From Onthophagus taurus (lineage: Eukaryota; Arthropoda; Insecta; Coleoptera; Scarabaeidae), in assembly GCF_036711975.1 (NCBI RefSeq), contig NC_091969.1, forward strand, positions 1,922,001 to 1,986,000: DNA of 64,000 bases. The letters run 5' to 3'. Position 1 is the first letter of the stretch; each line of letters opens with the position of its first letter. Shown here piece after piece: positions 8,705 through 16,756 of this stretch. Below the pieces are notes generated by a model. The model was not told where the DNA came from. It ran no database searches and saw only the letters and a list, made by a program, of their open reading frames with translations. The translations under genes and the position numbers were made by a program.

Positions 8705-9628
8705 ATGAATTTGTTAGAACCTAATCGTAACAGTTATCGTTTGACAGGCAAACGAATTGGTCGAGGATTTTTATTTTTTAACAAGTTGATAGATAAACTT
8801 CCGATAGAACTTCATTTGCCAGGATATAATTTTTGTGGACCGGGTACCAAGTTGGAAAAGAGATTATCGAGAGGAGATCGAGGCGTGAATCCATTAGACG
8901 AAGCGTGTAAGAAACACGATATAGCATATACGGTCAGTTCAAATTTAAAATTTAGACACGACGCAGACAGAGCATTATATAAAGCAGCGAAAGAACGAAT
9001 ACGAAATAAAGAGTCTACTCTTGGAGAAAAAGTGGCATCGTCCGCAGTTGCCGCCTTAATGAAAGCAAAAGTAGCGGTCGGTATGGGCGTAGGTAGAAAA
9101 AGAAATCGTACGGGTCGACGACCTTTAAAAAAAGTCCGAACGCGTGTAAAGCGTGGTGGAGCTATATCTTTTGTAGATGCACTTCGATTCGCTCGCAACG
9201 CAATATCGAGATCAGGTGCTAAGAATTTGTTGACAAACGTTAAAGCGGCGTACGGAGCTTTGAAAAAGATAAGAAAAAGAATTTCCGAACCTAGAGGTCG
9301 AGTTATTCGAATTCCGAAAACGGGAGGATTTTTACCTTTAATTCCCCTGTTCGCAGCTTTAGGTGCCCTAGGTAGTATCGGCGGTGGTGCTGCCGCTATT
9401 GCAAGAACTATAAACAACGCGAAAACAGCTAGAGAGCAATTAGATGAAGAACGAAGACATAACAAGGCTATGGAAGCAAAGGCCGTAGGTAGCGGATTTT
9501 ATATAAAACCATATAAGAAAGGTTGCGGTTTGTTTATTGAAGGAAAGGGGAATAATGTTGGCGGCACAGGTTACTTCAATAAGCCCTATAAGAAAGGTTG
9601 CGGTATAACCACTAGTTCAAAAAACTAG
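8705..9628 (+). CDS. PLA2-domain virion protein (parvovirus VP1-type phospholipase)
   Basis: 307 residues. Residues about 27-80 form the phospholipase A2 core, with LPGYNFCGPGTKLEKRL as a calcium-loop-like segment and the catalytic His-Asp pair in ACKKHDIAYTV. A basic, Arg/Lys-rich stretch follows (about 130-160). A conserved RGGAISFVDALRFARNAI block leads to a hydrophobic Gly/Ala-rich segment (about 213-240) able to enter membranes. The C-terminus repeats the octamer KPYKKGCG twice with a Gly-rich linker. In parvoviruses the domain breaches endosomal membranes, and similar proteins occur in Polintons and adintoviruses. The stop codon directly follows the heptamer A AAA AAC (9619-9625), and the protease lies open in the -1 frame, so a fraction of ribosomes may read on. 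Confidence 0.93.
   Translation: MNLLEPNRNSYRLTGKRIGRGFLFFNKLIDKLPIELHLPGYNFCGPGTKLEKRLSRGDRGVNPLDEACKKHDIAYTVSSNLKFRHDADRALYKAAKERIRNKESTLGEKVASSAVAALMKAKVAVGMGVGRKRNRTGRRPLKKVRTRVKRGGAISFVDALRFARNAISRSGAKNLLTNVKAAYGALKKIRKRISEPRGRVIRIPKTGGFLPLIPLFAALGALGSIGGGAAAIARTINNAKTAREQLDEERRHNKAMEAKAVGSGFYIKPYKKGCGLFIEGKGNNVGGTGYFNKPYKKGCGITTSSKN
9619..9625 (+). promoter_or_regulatory. Candidate -1 ribosomal frameshift site (A AAA AAC)
   Basis: The zero frame reads TCA AAA AAC TAG, so the heptamer fits X XXY YYZ exactly and ends at the stop. The -1 frame is open from 9625 to the end of the protease. From 9638 a bulged hairpin can form (CTCG...CGAG with inner CGTT/AACG), 12 nt downstream of the slip site. 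Confidence 0.65.
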
Positions 9629-10005
9629 TTCGAATACCTCGTCGTGCGTTAACTAACGTCGAGTTGGAAAAGTTTGCGAAAGTACTAAAAATTCCACATT
9701 TTCGGGGTATATTTATGAGAGACAATCTCCCGAGTAAGATTAAAAAGAAGGAAAGAGGTATTGTTAACTTGGATAACTTGAAAGGACGAGGGACTCATTG
9801 GGTCGCCTATAAGAAAGACGACAAGGACATATACTATTTCGACAGTTACGGTGATTTAAGACCGCCATTAGAAATTGAACAATATTTGCTGTCAGACGGT
9901 AGGGGTGGTCAAGTAAAGTATAATTACTGTCGATATCAAAGAGAAATAGATCAAAATTGCGGACAGTTGTGTCTGAAGTTTCTAAGTAATAAAAGAACCT
10001 ATTAG
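9625..10005 (+). CDS. Adenain-like cysteine protease (family C5)
   Basis: The conserved protease begins around TNVELEKFAKVLKIPHFRG (from about 9652). It contains the catalytic His in GTHWVAY, the acidic partner region YYFDSYGD, and the Gln/Cys block DQNCGQLCLKFL near the C-terminus, in the His-Asp-Gln-Cys order of adenovirus protease. It would process capsid and core precursors during virion maturation. No ATG lies upstream of the conserved N-terminus; the first in-frame ATG (9715) falls inside the domain. The frame is continuous back to the slippery heptamer at the PLA2 stop, so it is probably made as a PLA2-protease fusion by -1 frameshifting. A non-ATG start (TTG 9664) or an unseen splice are alternatives. 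The domain is compact, about 115 residues, and shorter than adenain (about 200). Confidence 0.88.
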   Translation, partial: LVRIPRRALTNVELEKFAKVLKIPHFRGIFMRDNLPSKIKKKERGIVNLDNLKGRGTHWVAYKKDDKDIYYFDSYGDLRPPLEIEQYLLSDGRGGQVKYNYCRYQREIDQNCGQLCLKFLSNKRTY

Positions 10006-10035
10006 AGTCTAGAGACGTTTAGACGTTCAGAAGTA

Positions 10036-10767
10036 ATGGAGAAAGAAGCAATACACACGACATATACATTTACGTTGACTGGAAAGTCATCTGAATTGAC
10101 TTGTAATTTTAATCCTCCGATCTATTTGAACGAATTTGGTAGTTACGAGTTGGCTCTTTTGAATTTCGAAACGTTTAATAGTTTAGCAAACGTTAATAAA
10201 AACAACAACGTAATCCAATACGAAGATAAGACAGGACATTTTAAAAACAATATAATAGTACCTGTTGGAACGTACGATATTGATGATATTGCCGACTTCG
10301 TGAATGAACAGCTAGACAAAAGACACGCTAAAAGTGTCGTAATAAGGATTAAGGGGAATAATAACACACAACATTCTTTAATAAAAAGTACCCGTCGAAT
10401 TAATTTTGCATGCGATAATTCTATAGGGCCGTTACTTGGCTTCAAGCCTCAAATATTACCTAGAGATACGGAAGTGGAATCCGATTTCGTAGTAAACATA
10501 AATAAAACGAACGCCTTACAAATTTATTGTAATTTAGTGACGGGATCGTATAATAACGGAGTTCCCGTGCACGTTTTATATCATTTTTTCCCAAACGTTC
10601 CGGCAGGTTTTAAAATAATCGAATCACCACAACTACCTATTTATTTACCGGTTTTAACGAACGTGATTAGTAGCTTAACAGTACGTATACTTGATCAGGA
10701 CGGAAACTTGGTAGACTTCAGAGAAGAAGAAATAACAGTGAGAGTTCACCTGAGATCGATAAATTGA
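10036..10767 (+). CDS. Penton-like minor capsid protein (single jelly-roll)
   Basis: 243 residues with a beta-rich character throughout. An N-terminal TYTFTLTGKSSELTCNFNPP strand pair is followed by GSYELALLNFETFNSLANV, a central VPVGTYDIDDIADFVNEQL helix-like insert, GPLLGFKPQILPR, and a C-terminal LTVRILDQDGNLVDFREEEI strand. Its size, composition and place immediately upstream of the major capsid gene match the Polinton minor capsid (penton) protein, which forms the five-fold vertices. No signal peptide. It starts at an ATG 30 bases after the protease stop. Confidence 0.8.
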   Translation: MEKEAIHTTYTFTLTGKSSELTCNFNPPIYLNEFGSYELALLNFETFNSLANVNKNNNVIQYEDKTGHFKNNIIVPVGTYDIDDIADFVNEQLDKRHAKSVVIRIKGNNNTQHSLIKSTRRINFACDNSIGPLLGFKPQILPRDTEVESDFVVNINKTNALQIYCNLVTGSYNNGVPVHVLYHFFPNVPAGFKIIESPQLPIYLPVLTNVISSLTVRILDQDGNLVDFREEEITVRVHLRSIN

Positions 10768-10790
10768 ATTATTTAAATTTGACTAACGTT

Positions 10791-10982
10791 ATGACAGTGT
10801 TATATCAAAACAAAAGAATGCGGTGGTCAAGAAGAGACAGAGCGAGAAAATTGTTTAATGGAGAAAACTATAAAGCGCGCGTCATCAGTCAACGTAGCGG
10901 CAGTAGAAGACGATCCATTCATCGATTATCACCAGTCAATCGAAGGTATTTAGTTCAGTTAGGATACGAAGTGTTAAAGTAA
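10791..10982 (+). CDS. Small basic virion protein candidate
   Basis: 63 residues from the ATG at 10791, with about 20 Arg/Lys, including WSRRDRARKLF and SGSRRRSIHRLSP, and a conserved-looking tail NRRYLVQLGYEVL. The stop overlaps the next start as TAATG (10980-10984), coupling it to the major capsid gene. The location and basic nature suggest a genome-condensing core peptide comparable in role to adenovirus core proteins. This is inference. Confidence 0.65.
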   Translation: MTVLYQNKRMRWSRRDRARKLFNGENYKARVISQRSGSRRRSIHRLSPVNRRYLVQLGYEVLK

Positions 10983-12241
10983 TGGACATTTTAAAAGTAA
11001 CGGATAAGATAAAAACAGATCACTCTATCGTAAGTTATGAATTCCATTCGCATCAACCGTTTGGATCGACCACGTTCGATAACAATGACGAAATTAGAAT
11101 TTCAATTCCGGAAATAGATAATTATACATTACCGAGCGAGAGTTATCTATACGTCGAGGGTAGCGTTCGTAAGTTAGCCGCGGACGGAAGTATAACAAAA
11201 GATGCCAGCGCAACGGGGCAATTGGTTAACAATCCCGTTGCATTTATGTTTAGCGATATTCGATATCTTATTAACGGAGTACATGTTGATGGTGTGCGGA
11301 ACGTCGGTATAAGCTCATGCATGAAGGGTTATTTCTCATCTACGCAGAACGAGGTGGTGAAATTAGAGAACGCCGGTTGGCACATAAAACCTTGGAAAGA
11401 TGATATAGCGGGTGTTTCAAAGGCTTTAGATAAAAATGGAAATTTCGGTCTTAGCGTTCCGCTAAAAACGTTGCTAGGATTCGCAGAAGATTTCAGAAAG
11501 ATCATGATGAACGTTCGACAGGAACTTGTGCTAATTCGCGGACACGATGATACGGACGTCATCTTTCAACCAGCAGCCGCTCCGAACGACGAAAAATTGA
11601 AATTGATCATTAATAAAATTATATGGAGAGTTCCTCACGTGGCGGTGGGATTACGCGAACAGTTGGCATTAACAAAACTATCAGAAAGAAACGTAGACAT
11701 TCACGTTCCTTTTCGATCGTGGGAAATACACGAGTACCCTCAATTACCTCAAACTACGAAGCAATCTTGGGCCGTCAAAACTGCTCCACAATTGGAAACG
11801 CCTAGATTTATAATCATCGGATTTCAAACAAATCGAAAGGGTATATTTAAAGGAAACATGGCATTATTTGATAATATAAACTTAACGAACGTAACGGTTT
11901 TCTTGAATGGAGAACGTTTTCCGTACGATAATTTGAATGTGGATTTTGATAACAATCACTATGCGATTTTGTATGATATGTATTCAAGATTTCAGCAAGC
12001 ATACTACTATCAAGAAAGCGAACCTTTGTTTTCACCGGAAGAATTTAAAACTTACGCGCCGTTAATTGGAATCGATTGCACGTATCAACAGGAAGCAATA
12101 CATAAAAGCGGAGTAGAAATAAAAATCGAGTATTCAACGAAAAATCCAATTCCGGAAGGTACGACAGCTTACGCATTAATTCTGCATGACAGAGCATTTG
12201 TGTATTCGCCTCTTACGAAAATGGTTAAGCAATTAATATAG
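10982..12241 (+). CDS. Major capsid protein (double jelly-roll, hexon-like)
   Basis: 419 residues. The N-terminal half contains QPFGSTTFDNNDEIRISIPE, YTLPSESYLYVEGSV and FMFSDIRYLINGVHVDGVRN, a signature of Polinton/adintovirus hexon-like proteins. A second beta-rich half includes VNIHVPFRSWEIHEYPQLP-type and FIIIGFQTNRKGIFKGN segments and ends in EGTTAYALILHDRAFVYSP. It would form trimeric capsomers of an icosahedral virion. Length agrees with the compact insect Polinton capsid proteins. It sits between the penton and ATPase blocks, as in the family. No stops or frameshifts interrupt it. Confidence 0.9.
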   Translation: MDILKVTDKIKTDHSIVSYEFHSHQPFGSTTFDNNDEIRISIPEIDNYTLPSESYLYVEGSVRKLAADGSITKDASATGQLVNNPVAFMFSDIRYLINGVHVDGVRNVGISSCMKGYFSSTQNEVVKLENAGWHIKPWKDDIAGVSKALDKNGNFGLSVPLKTLLGFAEDFRKIMMNVRQELVLIRGHDDTDVIFQPAAAPNDEKLKLIINKIIWRVPHVAVGLREQLALTKLSERNVDIHVPFRSWEIHEYPQLPQTTKQSWAVKTAPQLETPRFIIIGFQTNRKGIFKGNMALFDNINLTNVTVFLNGERFPYDNLNVDFDNNHYAILYDMYSRFQQAYYYQESEPLFSPEEFKTYAPLIGIDCTYQQEAIHKSGVEIKIEYSTKNPIPEGTTAYALILHDRAFVYSPLTKMVKQLI

Positions 12242-12314
12242 TGGTACTGTTGAAGCAACGTCATTTAGTGTATCTCTAAACATCGAAGGAAACGTTTGCA
12301 TATAGTGGTATATT

Positions 12315-12794
12315 ATGGATATTATGGTTTTTCAAAGGGATTTTATTATTTTGGACATTCAAGGTTTCACGATAAACGATGAAGAATTTATCCCAAAGGA
12401 ACTGGCTTCTTACGACAGTAATCATTGTATAAGTCATTACGTGTTTCAACCTAGTCGAAGCTTTTCTTCACTATCTACCAAATTTCGCAATACGGCGAAT
12501 TGGTTAATGAGTCATCATCATTGTATTGATTGGAACGACGGGTTTGTTCCTGCGTCTCGTTTCGATGAGATCGTTTATTATTTGTGTCGTTCGACAAAAG
12601 TAGCGTACGTAAAAGGACGTGAGAAAGCTACATTTTTAAGAAGAATTTTAACAATACCGGTAAAAGAATTGCCGGAAAATGAATGCAAATTGGAGGTTGG
12701 TGCGCCGATGTGTCCCTATCATAAAAAGAGACCAAGTATGTGCTCCTTATCGAATGTTTTTTATTTATTTTCATACGTATTCAGACATCTATAA
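12315..12794 (+). CDS. DIQGF-family Polinton protein (copy 2)
   Basis: 159 residues. Motifs in order are ILDIQGFTINDEEFIPKELA (about 12-31), SHYVFQPSRSF (about 42-52), HHCIDWNDGFVP (about 72-83), VAYVKGREKATFLRRIL (about 99-115) and a Cys/His tail CPYHKKRPSMCSLSNV (about 137-152). It is homologous to the 2262 protein of copy 1 but occupies a different place in the element. The last Cys/His cluster could bind zinc. No function is established that I know. The next gene's frame overlaps its 3' end in another phase. Confidence 0.8.
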   Translation: MDIMVFQRDFIILDIQGFTINDEEFIPKELASYDSNHCISHYVFQPSRSFSSLSTKFRNTANWLMSHHHCIDWNDGFVPASRFDEIVYYLCRSTKVAYVKGREKATFLRRILTIPVKELPENECKLEVGAPMCPYHKKRPSMCSLSNVFYLFSYVFRHL

Positions 12795-12850
12795 CTATAT
12801 GTAAACGAATTGAGAAAGGCAGACGGGTAGTAGCGGTAGAGCAGTTCAAG

Positions 12851-13183
12851 ATGGAACGTCTTTGGCGGTTAGTTACCAGATTGGGACTTTCAACTTTTAT
12901 AATTAATAAAGTGTGGGATATTATGGAAAGATACGAATCTGATTTATCTTTTGCGAATATTAAAAACTACGAATTATGTTATTTACCAATCGATTATTAT
13001 ATCAATAAAGTAAAGCCATTAGATTTGGCGGCGGTTTGGTTTAAATTACCGTTGAAGTATAGAAACGATGAGCGATTACAAAGCAAGCTGCCCTGTTTTG
13101 AACATTATAATTTGCCTCATTGGGAAACGCATATTGATGGTCCACCATCGGCAAGAAAGGATTGTTCTTTATGTATGGTTTAG
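12851..13183 (+). CDS. Unknown Polinton protein, 110 residues
   Basis: An open frame from the ATG at 12851, 57 bases after the DIQGF gene stop. It reads MERLWRLVTRLGLSTFIINK and ends HIDGPPSARKDCSLCMV. It is rich in Tyr, Leu and Trp in its middle (YELCYLPIDYYINKV, LDLAAVWFKLP) and ends in a CSLCMV motif. No domain is recognised. The start is uncertain, because the frame is open further left into the preceding gene. Confidence 0.6.
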   Translation: MERLWRLVTRLGLSTFIINKVWDIMERYESDLSFANIKNYELCYLPIDYYINKVKPLDLAAVWFKLPLKYRNDERLQSKLPCFEHYNLPHWETHIDGPPSARKDCSLCMV

Positions 13184-13671
13184 TATATAAACATTGTCAG
13201 TTATAGATTGTAAATTAATAATAATAAAAGATTGTAAAAAGTGTAAAAAGTTGTTTTAATTTAAAAGAAAAAAATAGTTAATCTAAATGAATACATGGTA
13301 TGTATACATTGGGTTGGGTTGGTATGACTTGGGTTGTACATTGAAAAAGTATTAAATTGGAAGAAAAAAAGGAAGAAAGAAAGGGGAAAAAAGGAAGAAA
13401 AAAGGAAGAAAAAAAAAAAAAAAAGAAAAGAAAAAGGGAAAAGGATTGTTTATTGAAGCTCCTCCTATGCTCCTCCCATGCTCCTCCTCAGGCTCCTCCC
13501 AAAGTGGAGATGGAAGAGTGGGGATGGGAGTGGGGGAAATCTAAAATTCCCCCCCCCCCCCGGTTGCCAGGAAAGTAGAGCCAGAAAAAAAGTACCCCCA
13601 CTCTAACTCCGCCCATTCCCCACTCCTCCCCCTTGTCACGCCCCACCCCACGCCCCCCTTCATTACTCTAG
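13184..13671. other. Low-complexity spacer: purine tract, poly-C, GC-rich tract
   Basis: AATAAA-like signals for the left cluster lie near 13222. Then follow ggttgg repeats, a 90-base lysine-codon-like (A/G)n tract (13357-13445), a run of 14 C (13548-13561) and a CCCC/CACTCC-rich block (13600-13660). It is unlike the rest of the element in base composition. No gene; the tract ends in the promoter at 13672. Confidence 0.7.
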
Positions 13672-13677
13672 TATAAG
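13672..13677 (+). promoter_or_regulatory. TATA box of the multi-intron leader
   Basis: TATAAG in ctctagTATAAGaaggcacc lies about 55 bases upstream of the first donor (13734). It follows a GC-rich block and precedes an ATG-free leader, as expected for a strong promoter. Confidence 0.55.
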
Positions 13678-13699
13678 AAGGCACCTCCCAGCCTTTGAA

Positions 13700-14455
13700 A
13701 GTCACTTAAGTGTTTGTGTTCTTCAGTTTTTTGGTAAGTACAACCTTCTTTATTATCATGTTTATATAACGTTCATTTTCTCTCCATCACTACAGCTCTT
13801 TCTACAACTTTCTCTTTTTTGGTGAGTAAAACTATATTTGTTTTGTATGTTTATATAATATTTAAAATTGATTTTTCCACTCCTAGACATCCTTGCTCAT
13901 TCAGCTTTCTCTTTTTTTGCTGTGTTTTATTTGGTAAGTAACCTTTTTTACTTTGCTTATATAATATGTAAAATATTCTTGTTTTGTTTCATCATAACAG
14001 TTCTTTCTACTTTGTTTTTGTGAGTACAACTTGTTTATTTGTTTGTTATGTTAAATTGTTATTTTTATTTTTTCAATTCCTACAGGACCTTACTACTGAT
14101 CACTTCCATTTTGTGTTTGATCAGTTCGATCAGTTTTGATAACTTCGTTATCTCGGCGACTTTTTTCTGGTAAGCCTTATAGCCTTCTTTTCCTTTGCAT
14201 ATATTGTTGCTAATCTGTTTTTTTTTTCATTCCTATAGCTCCTTCTATTTTAAATCTTAATTTTTGTTGGTAAGCATAACTTTATTATTCGAACGTTTGT
14301 ATCATAATATCTACAATAATTTTTTATCATTCACATCCTATCATTCAGCACCCACTGCAATTAGATTTTAACGTTCTTTTCATCAAGCGATGTAAGTATA
14401 CATGATTTTTTATTAAAATAAAATAAATTAATGTATGAATCTTTTTTTTATCAAG
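13700..14455 (+). other. ATG-free leader with seven tandem mini-introns
   Basis: Seven GT-AG introns of 62-79 nt can be placed: 13734-13795, 13822-13886, 13934-14000, 14020-14085, 14170-14238, 14270-14348 and 14392-14455. Donors are mostly G^GTAAGT or G^GTGAGT, and acceptors sit behind pyrimidine runs (cctacag, cctatag, attcag). Exons between them are 19-84 nt. Several share the pattern CTCYTTCTAY...TTTTTG, and introns 1-3 share TTATATAA, so the unit multiplied by tandem duplication. None of the leader exons contains ATG, whereas introns 1-4 and 7 do. The last acceptor abuts the ATG at 14456. Confidence 0.75.
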
Positions 14456-15436
14456 ATGTCTCAAGACGGTTTTAGTCAAATTGATTTAACTGCTCCCGGT
14501 TTCGCCAGCAGCCAGGAGTCATTCCTGTTAAACAGTTTTGACATAAACCTGTTGAACATATCGACTGTTGAGAAGGCGCTGGATCCAAACGTGCAACCTA
14601 ATGAGCAGCCGATGGATCCTAACGTAGAATCTAATGCGCAGCAAGATCCGTCGCTTCTGAACGTCGCAGGTTCCGCGAATGTCGACGATAAAAATGTGAA
14701 ACGCCTTTCACTTCGTCGGAATTCGGGGAACCGTGAACATTGGAAGAAGGCTGCAGGTGTGTGGGTACCGTCAGAAAAGTATAGAGAGGAAAGAAGGGAG
14801 GCACGTGCTCGTTCGCGACGTAGCCAACGCAAGTATGTGTCAGTTGAACAAGCGACCCCGTCGAAGGTTGAAATGACACAGTCGAAAGTGGTTACCGAGA
14901 ACGAGTCCGATAAATCCGACGACTCTCTTGCTTTAATGGCGGTATCACAACACTGTAGTAACCGGAAGTATCTTAAAGCTACTAAGGCTTCTTTTTCTTC
15001 TTCTAAAGCTTCATTGGCTCCCGTTACTAACTCAAATATCCCTAACACCGAAATTCCTTCGTTAAGCCCGAAAGTACACATCTTAAGGGTTGACAATATT
15101 CCTGCTAATATTCCTGCTACTTCAGATATTTCCGATGTGTCTGCCAGCCTTTTTTCAAACGCAATGTGTACAGCAGTAGAAACAACCAAAGGGGAGATTT
15201 TGGCCGAAATTAATAATTTGTATCAAAATTTTTATAAAGACCTTCATGCAAAGGTTCTTCAATTGCAGACCTCTTTGAGAGAACTTTCACAGTTTAGAGA
15301 AGGGCTGGCATCGAGCTGTAACAACCCTTTAACAGTATCGCTCGACATCACCATAGCATCATTAACCTGTGAAATTAAAAAGGCTGAATGTATTTTATCT
15401 AGTTTCACTACTAATAGCGTAAACTTCCCTTCCTAG
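14456..15436 (+). CDS. Unknown Ser-rich Polinton protein behind the multi-intron leader
   Basis: 326 residues from the ATG directly following acceptor tcaag^ATG. The N-terminus is Asn/Gln/Pro-rich with a repeated DPNVQPNEQP / DPNVESNAQQ element. Residues about 95-140 are strongly basic (EKYREERREARARSRRSQRK), preceded by a WKKAAGVWVPS stretch. A long Ser/Thr/Asn-rich middle follows. The C-terminal third (EILAEINNLYQNFYKDLHAK onward) looks alpha-helical and may form a coiled coil. No domain is recognised. The layout of disordered basic linker plus helical end would suit a virion scaffold, core or fibre-like protein. That is a guess. Confidence 0.7.
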   Translation: MSQDGFSQIDLTAPGFASSQESFLLNSFDINLLNISTVEKALDPNVQPNEQPMDPNVESNAQQDPSLLNVAGSANVDDKNVKRLSLRRNSGNREHWKKAAGVWVPSEKYREERREARARSRRSQRKYVSVEQATPSKVEMTQSKVVTENESDKSDDSLALMAVSQHCSNRKYLKATKASFSSSKASLAPVTNSNIPNTEIPSLSPKVHILRVDNIPANIPATSDISDVSASLFSNAMCTAVETTKGEILAEINNLYQNFYKDLHAKVLQLQTSLRELSQFREGLASSCNNPLTVSLDITIASLTCEIKKAECILSSFTTNSVNFPS

Positions 15437-15443
15437 CTTAAAG

Positions 15444-15798
15444 ATGACTAATAATATGGATAATATGAGAGTTAATCATATGCTAAGACTATGTGAAGTG
15501 GAGCAGAAAGTTGCCTCGTTGGAGGTAAAATTAGATGCTATATTTAAGTTGGTACGTTATACTTATAATACTTTTTTCCATGTCATTAATTTTATCTTCT
15601 CAGCTGCAGAGTGTGTCAGAATCGGCTGTGGTGAGGGGTGAAGTGCATGTGCAAAACATGCACATTAACCGTTGCACATGTGTAAGTTCACCGACTCCGG
15701 CACCGACTCCGGCAACGACTCCGGCAACTACTCCGGCACCAGCAGCACCACCACCTCCTTACCAAAGATATCAAGAAGAGGAGGAGGAGGAGTGGTAA
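15444..15798 (+). CDS. Spliced gene: helical head, Pro-Thr repeat and PPPPY tail
   Basis: Exon 1 (15444-15551, 36 codons) encodes a heptad-like helix (MLRLCEVEQKVASLEVKLDA). A 52-nt intron (15552-15603, donor TTG^GTACGT, acceptor TTCTCAG^CTG) joins it in phase 0 to exon 2 (15604-15798). Exon 2 continues the helix, then gives a CTCVSS turn, four-fold TPATTPA-type repeats, the motif PPPPYQRY and a terminal EEEEEEW. PPxY motifs recruit Nedd4-type WW-domain ubiquitin ligases in several viruses, including the adenovirus penton base and protein VI. About 100 residues in total. The gene follows the 14456 gene by 7 bases. A fibre or accessory capsid role is possible. Confidence 0.7.
15552..15603 (+). 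other. 52-nt intron in the PPPPY gene
   Basis: GTACGT donor and tttatcttctCAG acceptor. Unspliced reading ends after the glycines of IGCGEG, while spliced reading gives the Pro-rich PPPPY tail. Confidence 0.7.
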
Positions 15799-15820
15799 CT
15801 ACTCCTTCTCTTCTTTTATT

Positions 15821-15893
15821 TATTAAGTTAATATTAAGTTAATTATTAAGTTAATTATTAAGTTAATTATTAAGTTAATTATTAAGTTAATTA
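15821..15893. repeat. 12-bp tandem repeat (attaagttaatt), about 6 copies
   Basis: Perfect tandem units of attaagttaatt lie between the PPPPY gene and the ATPase gene. They are AT-rich and can form short hairpins (TTAATTATTAA). Possible replication or transcription spacer. Confidence 0.9.
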
Positions 15894-16000
15894 TTATTTT
15901 ATACTTCCAATATACTCAATATATCTATATAAAGTTACTTTTGCTATATTTTCATTCAGTCTTATCCTGTTAATGTTATAATTCATTTAGTACGAGAATC

Positions 16001-16705
16001 ATGATCGACGAGAAATTAAAATGTCTACCGCAACTTCTAACACTGCCTATAGTAAATTTTAGTAATGGTTCGGTCGAAGAACACTTTACAAGACACAGCA
16101 ATTTATTTGGTGGAAAATGTAAGCGAGGTTTAATTGTAGGACCCTCTGGTGTCGGAAAAACAAATGCTATGTTATCGCTTTTACTTGCACGTAATGGCCT
16201 CCGCTTCCTAAACTTATACTTATGCTCCAATTCGTTATACCAAAATAAGTACGATTTTTTAAGACGTTTAATTGAACCTATAAAAGATTGCGGTTACTAT
16301 GAATTTTCTAATATAGACGAGTTCATTCGACCGGAAGATGCGAAAGAATATTCGGTAGTCGTATTTGACGATGTTTCCTGTACAGGTCAAAATGTCATTA
16401 AGGAATTTTTTTCGTATGGTCGACATAAAAACATTGATTGTTTTCTAATTTGTCAAAGTTATAGTGCAATTCCAAAACAATTAGTTCGCGATAATTGTAA
16501 CTTTTTGGTGTTATTTAAACAAGACTTAACAAATTTAAAACACGTATTTGAAGATCACATAATGAGCGATATGGAGTTTCATCGGCTAAAGGAAATTAGC
16601 GATGCTTGTTGGGAGAATAGACACGGCATCCTAGTTATTGATTTAGATTGTAGTGTATCTAAGGGACGTTACCGTAAGGGTTTTGATAAATTCATTGAAG
16701 TTTAA
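16001..16705 (+). CDS. FtsK/HerA-type genome-packaging ATPase
   Basis: 234 residues. Walker A is GPSGVGKT (about residues 47-54), Walker B is SVVVFDDV (about 116-123), and the downstream block CFLICQSYSAIPKQLVRDNCN supplies the sensor glutamine region seen in A32-like packaging ATPases. Length agrees with the Polinton enzyme. It would pump DNA into preformed capsids. It starts at the first ATG after an AT-rich spacer, and its stop is 53 bases before the next gene. All catalytic motifs are intact. Confidence 0.95.
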   Translation: MIDEKLKCLPQLLTLPIVNFSNGSVEEHFTRHSNLFGGKCKRGLIVGPSGVGKTNAMLSLLLARNGLRFLNLYLCSNSLYQNKYDFLRRLIEPIKDCGYYEFSNIDEFIRPEDAKEYSVVVFDDVSCTGQNVIKEFFSYGRHKNIDCFLICQSYSAIPKQLVRDNCNFLVLFKQDLTNLKHVFEDHIMSDMEFHRLKEISDACWENRHGILVIDLDCSVSKGRYRKGFDKFIEV

Positions 16706-16756
16706 AACTAACGACTTCAGCTGTACAGTTCGTAGTAACTTCACATACATCATACA

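Noticed and set aside
8812-9465. Minus-strand frame of 217 residues
   Set aside because: Antisense shadow of the PLA2 gene, whose motifs are clearly on the plus strand.
10764-10790. TTG start for the small basic protein
   Set aside because: An ATG at 10791 is available and leaves the basic conserved part intact.
13357-13578. Lysine-rich 73-residue frame
   Set aside because: Encoded by a purine simple-sequence tract; no conserved content.
14476-15189. Minus-strand frame of 237 residues
   Set aside because: Antisense to the 14456 gene, which has a spliced leader and sits in the rightward cluster; no motif in the antisense product.
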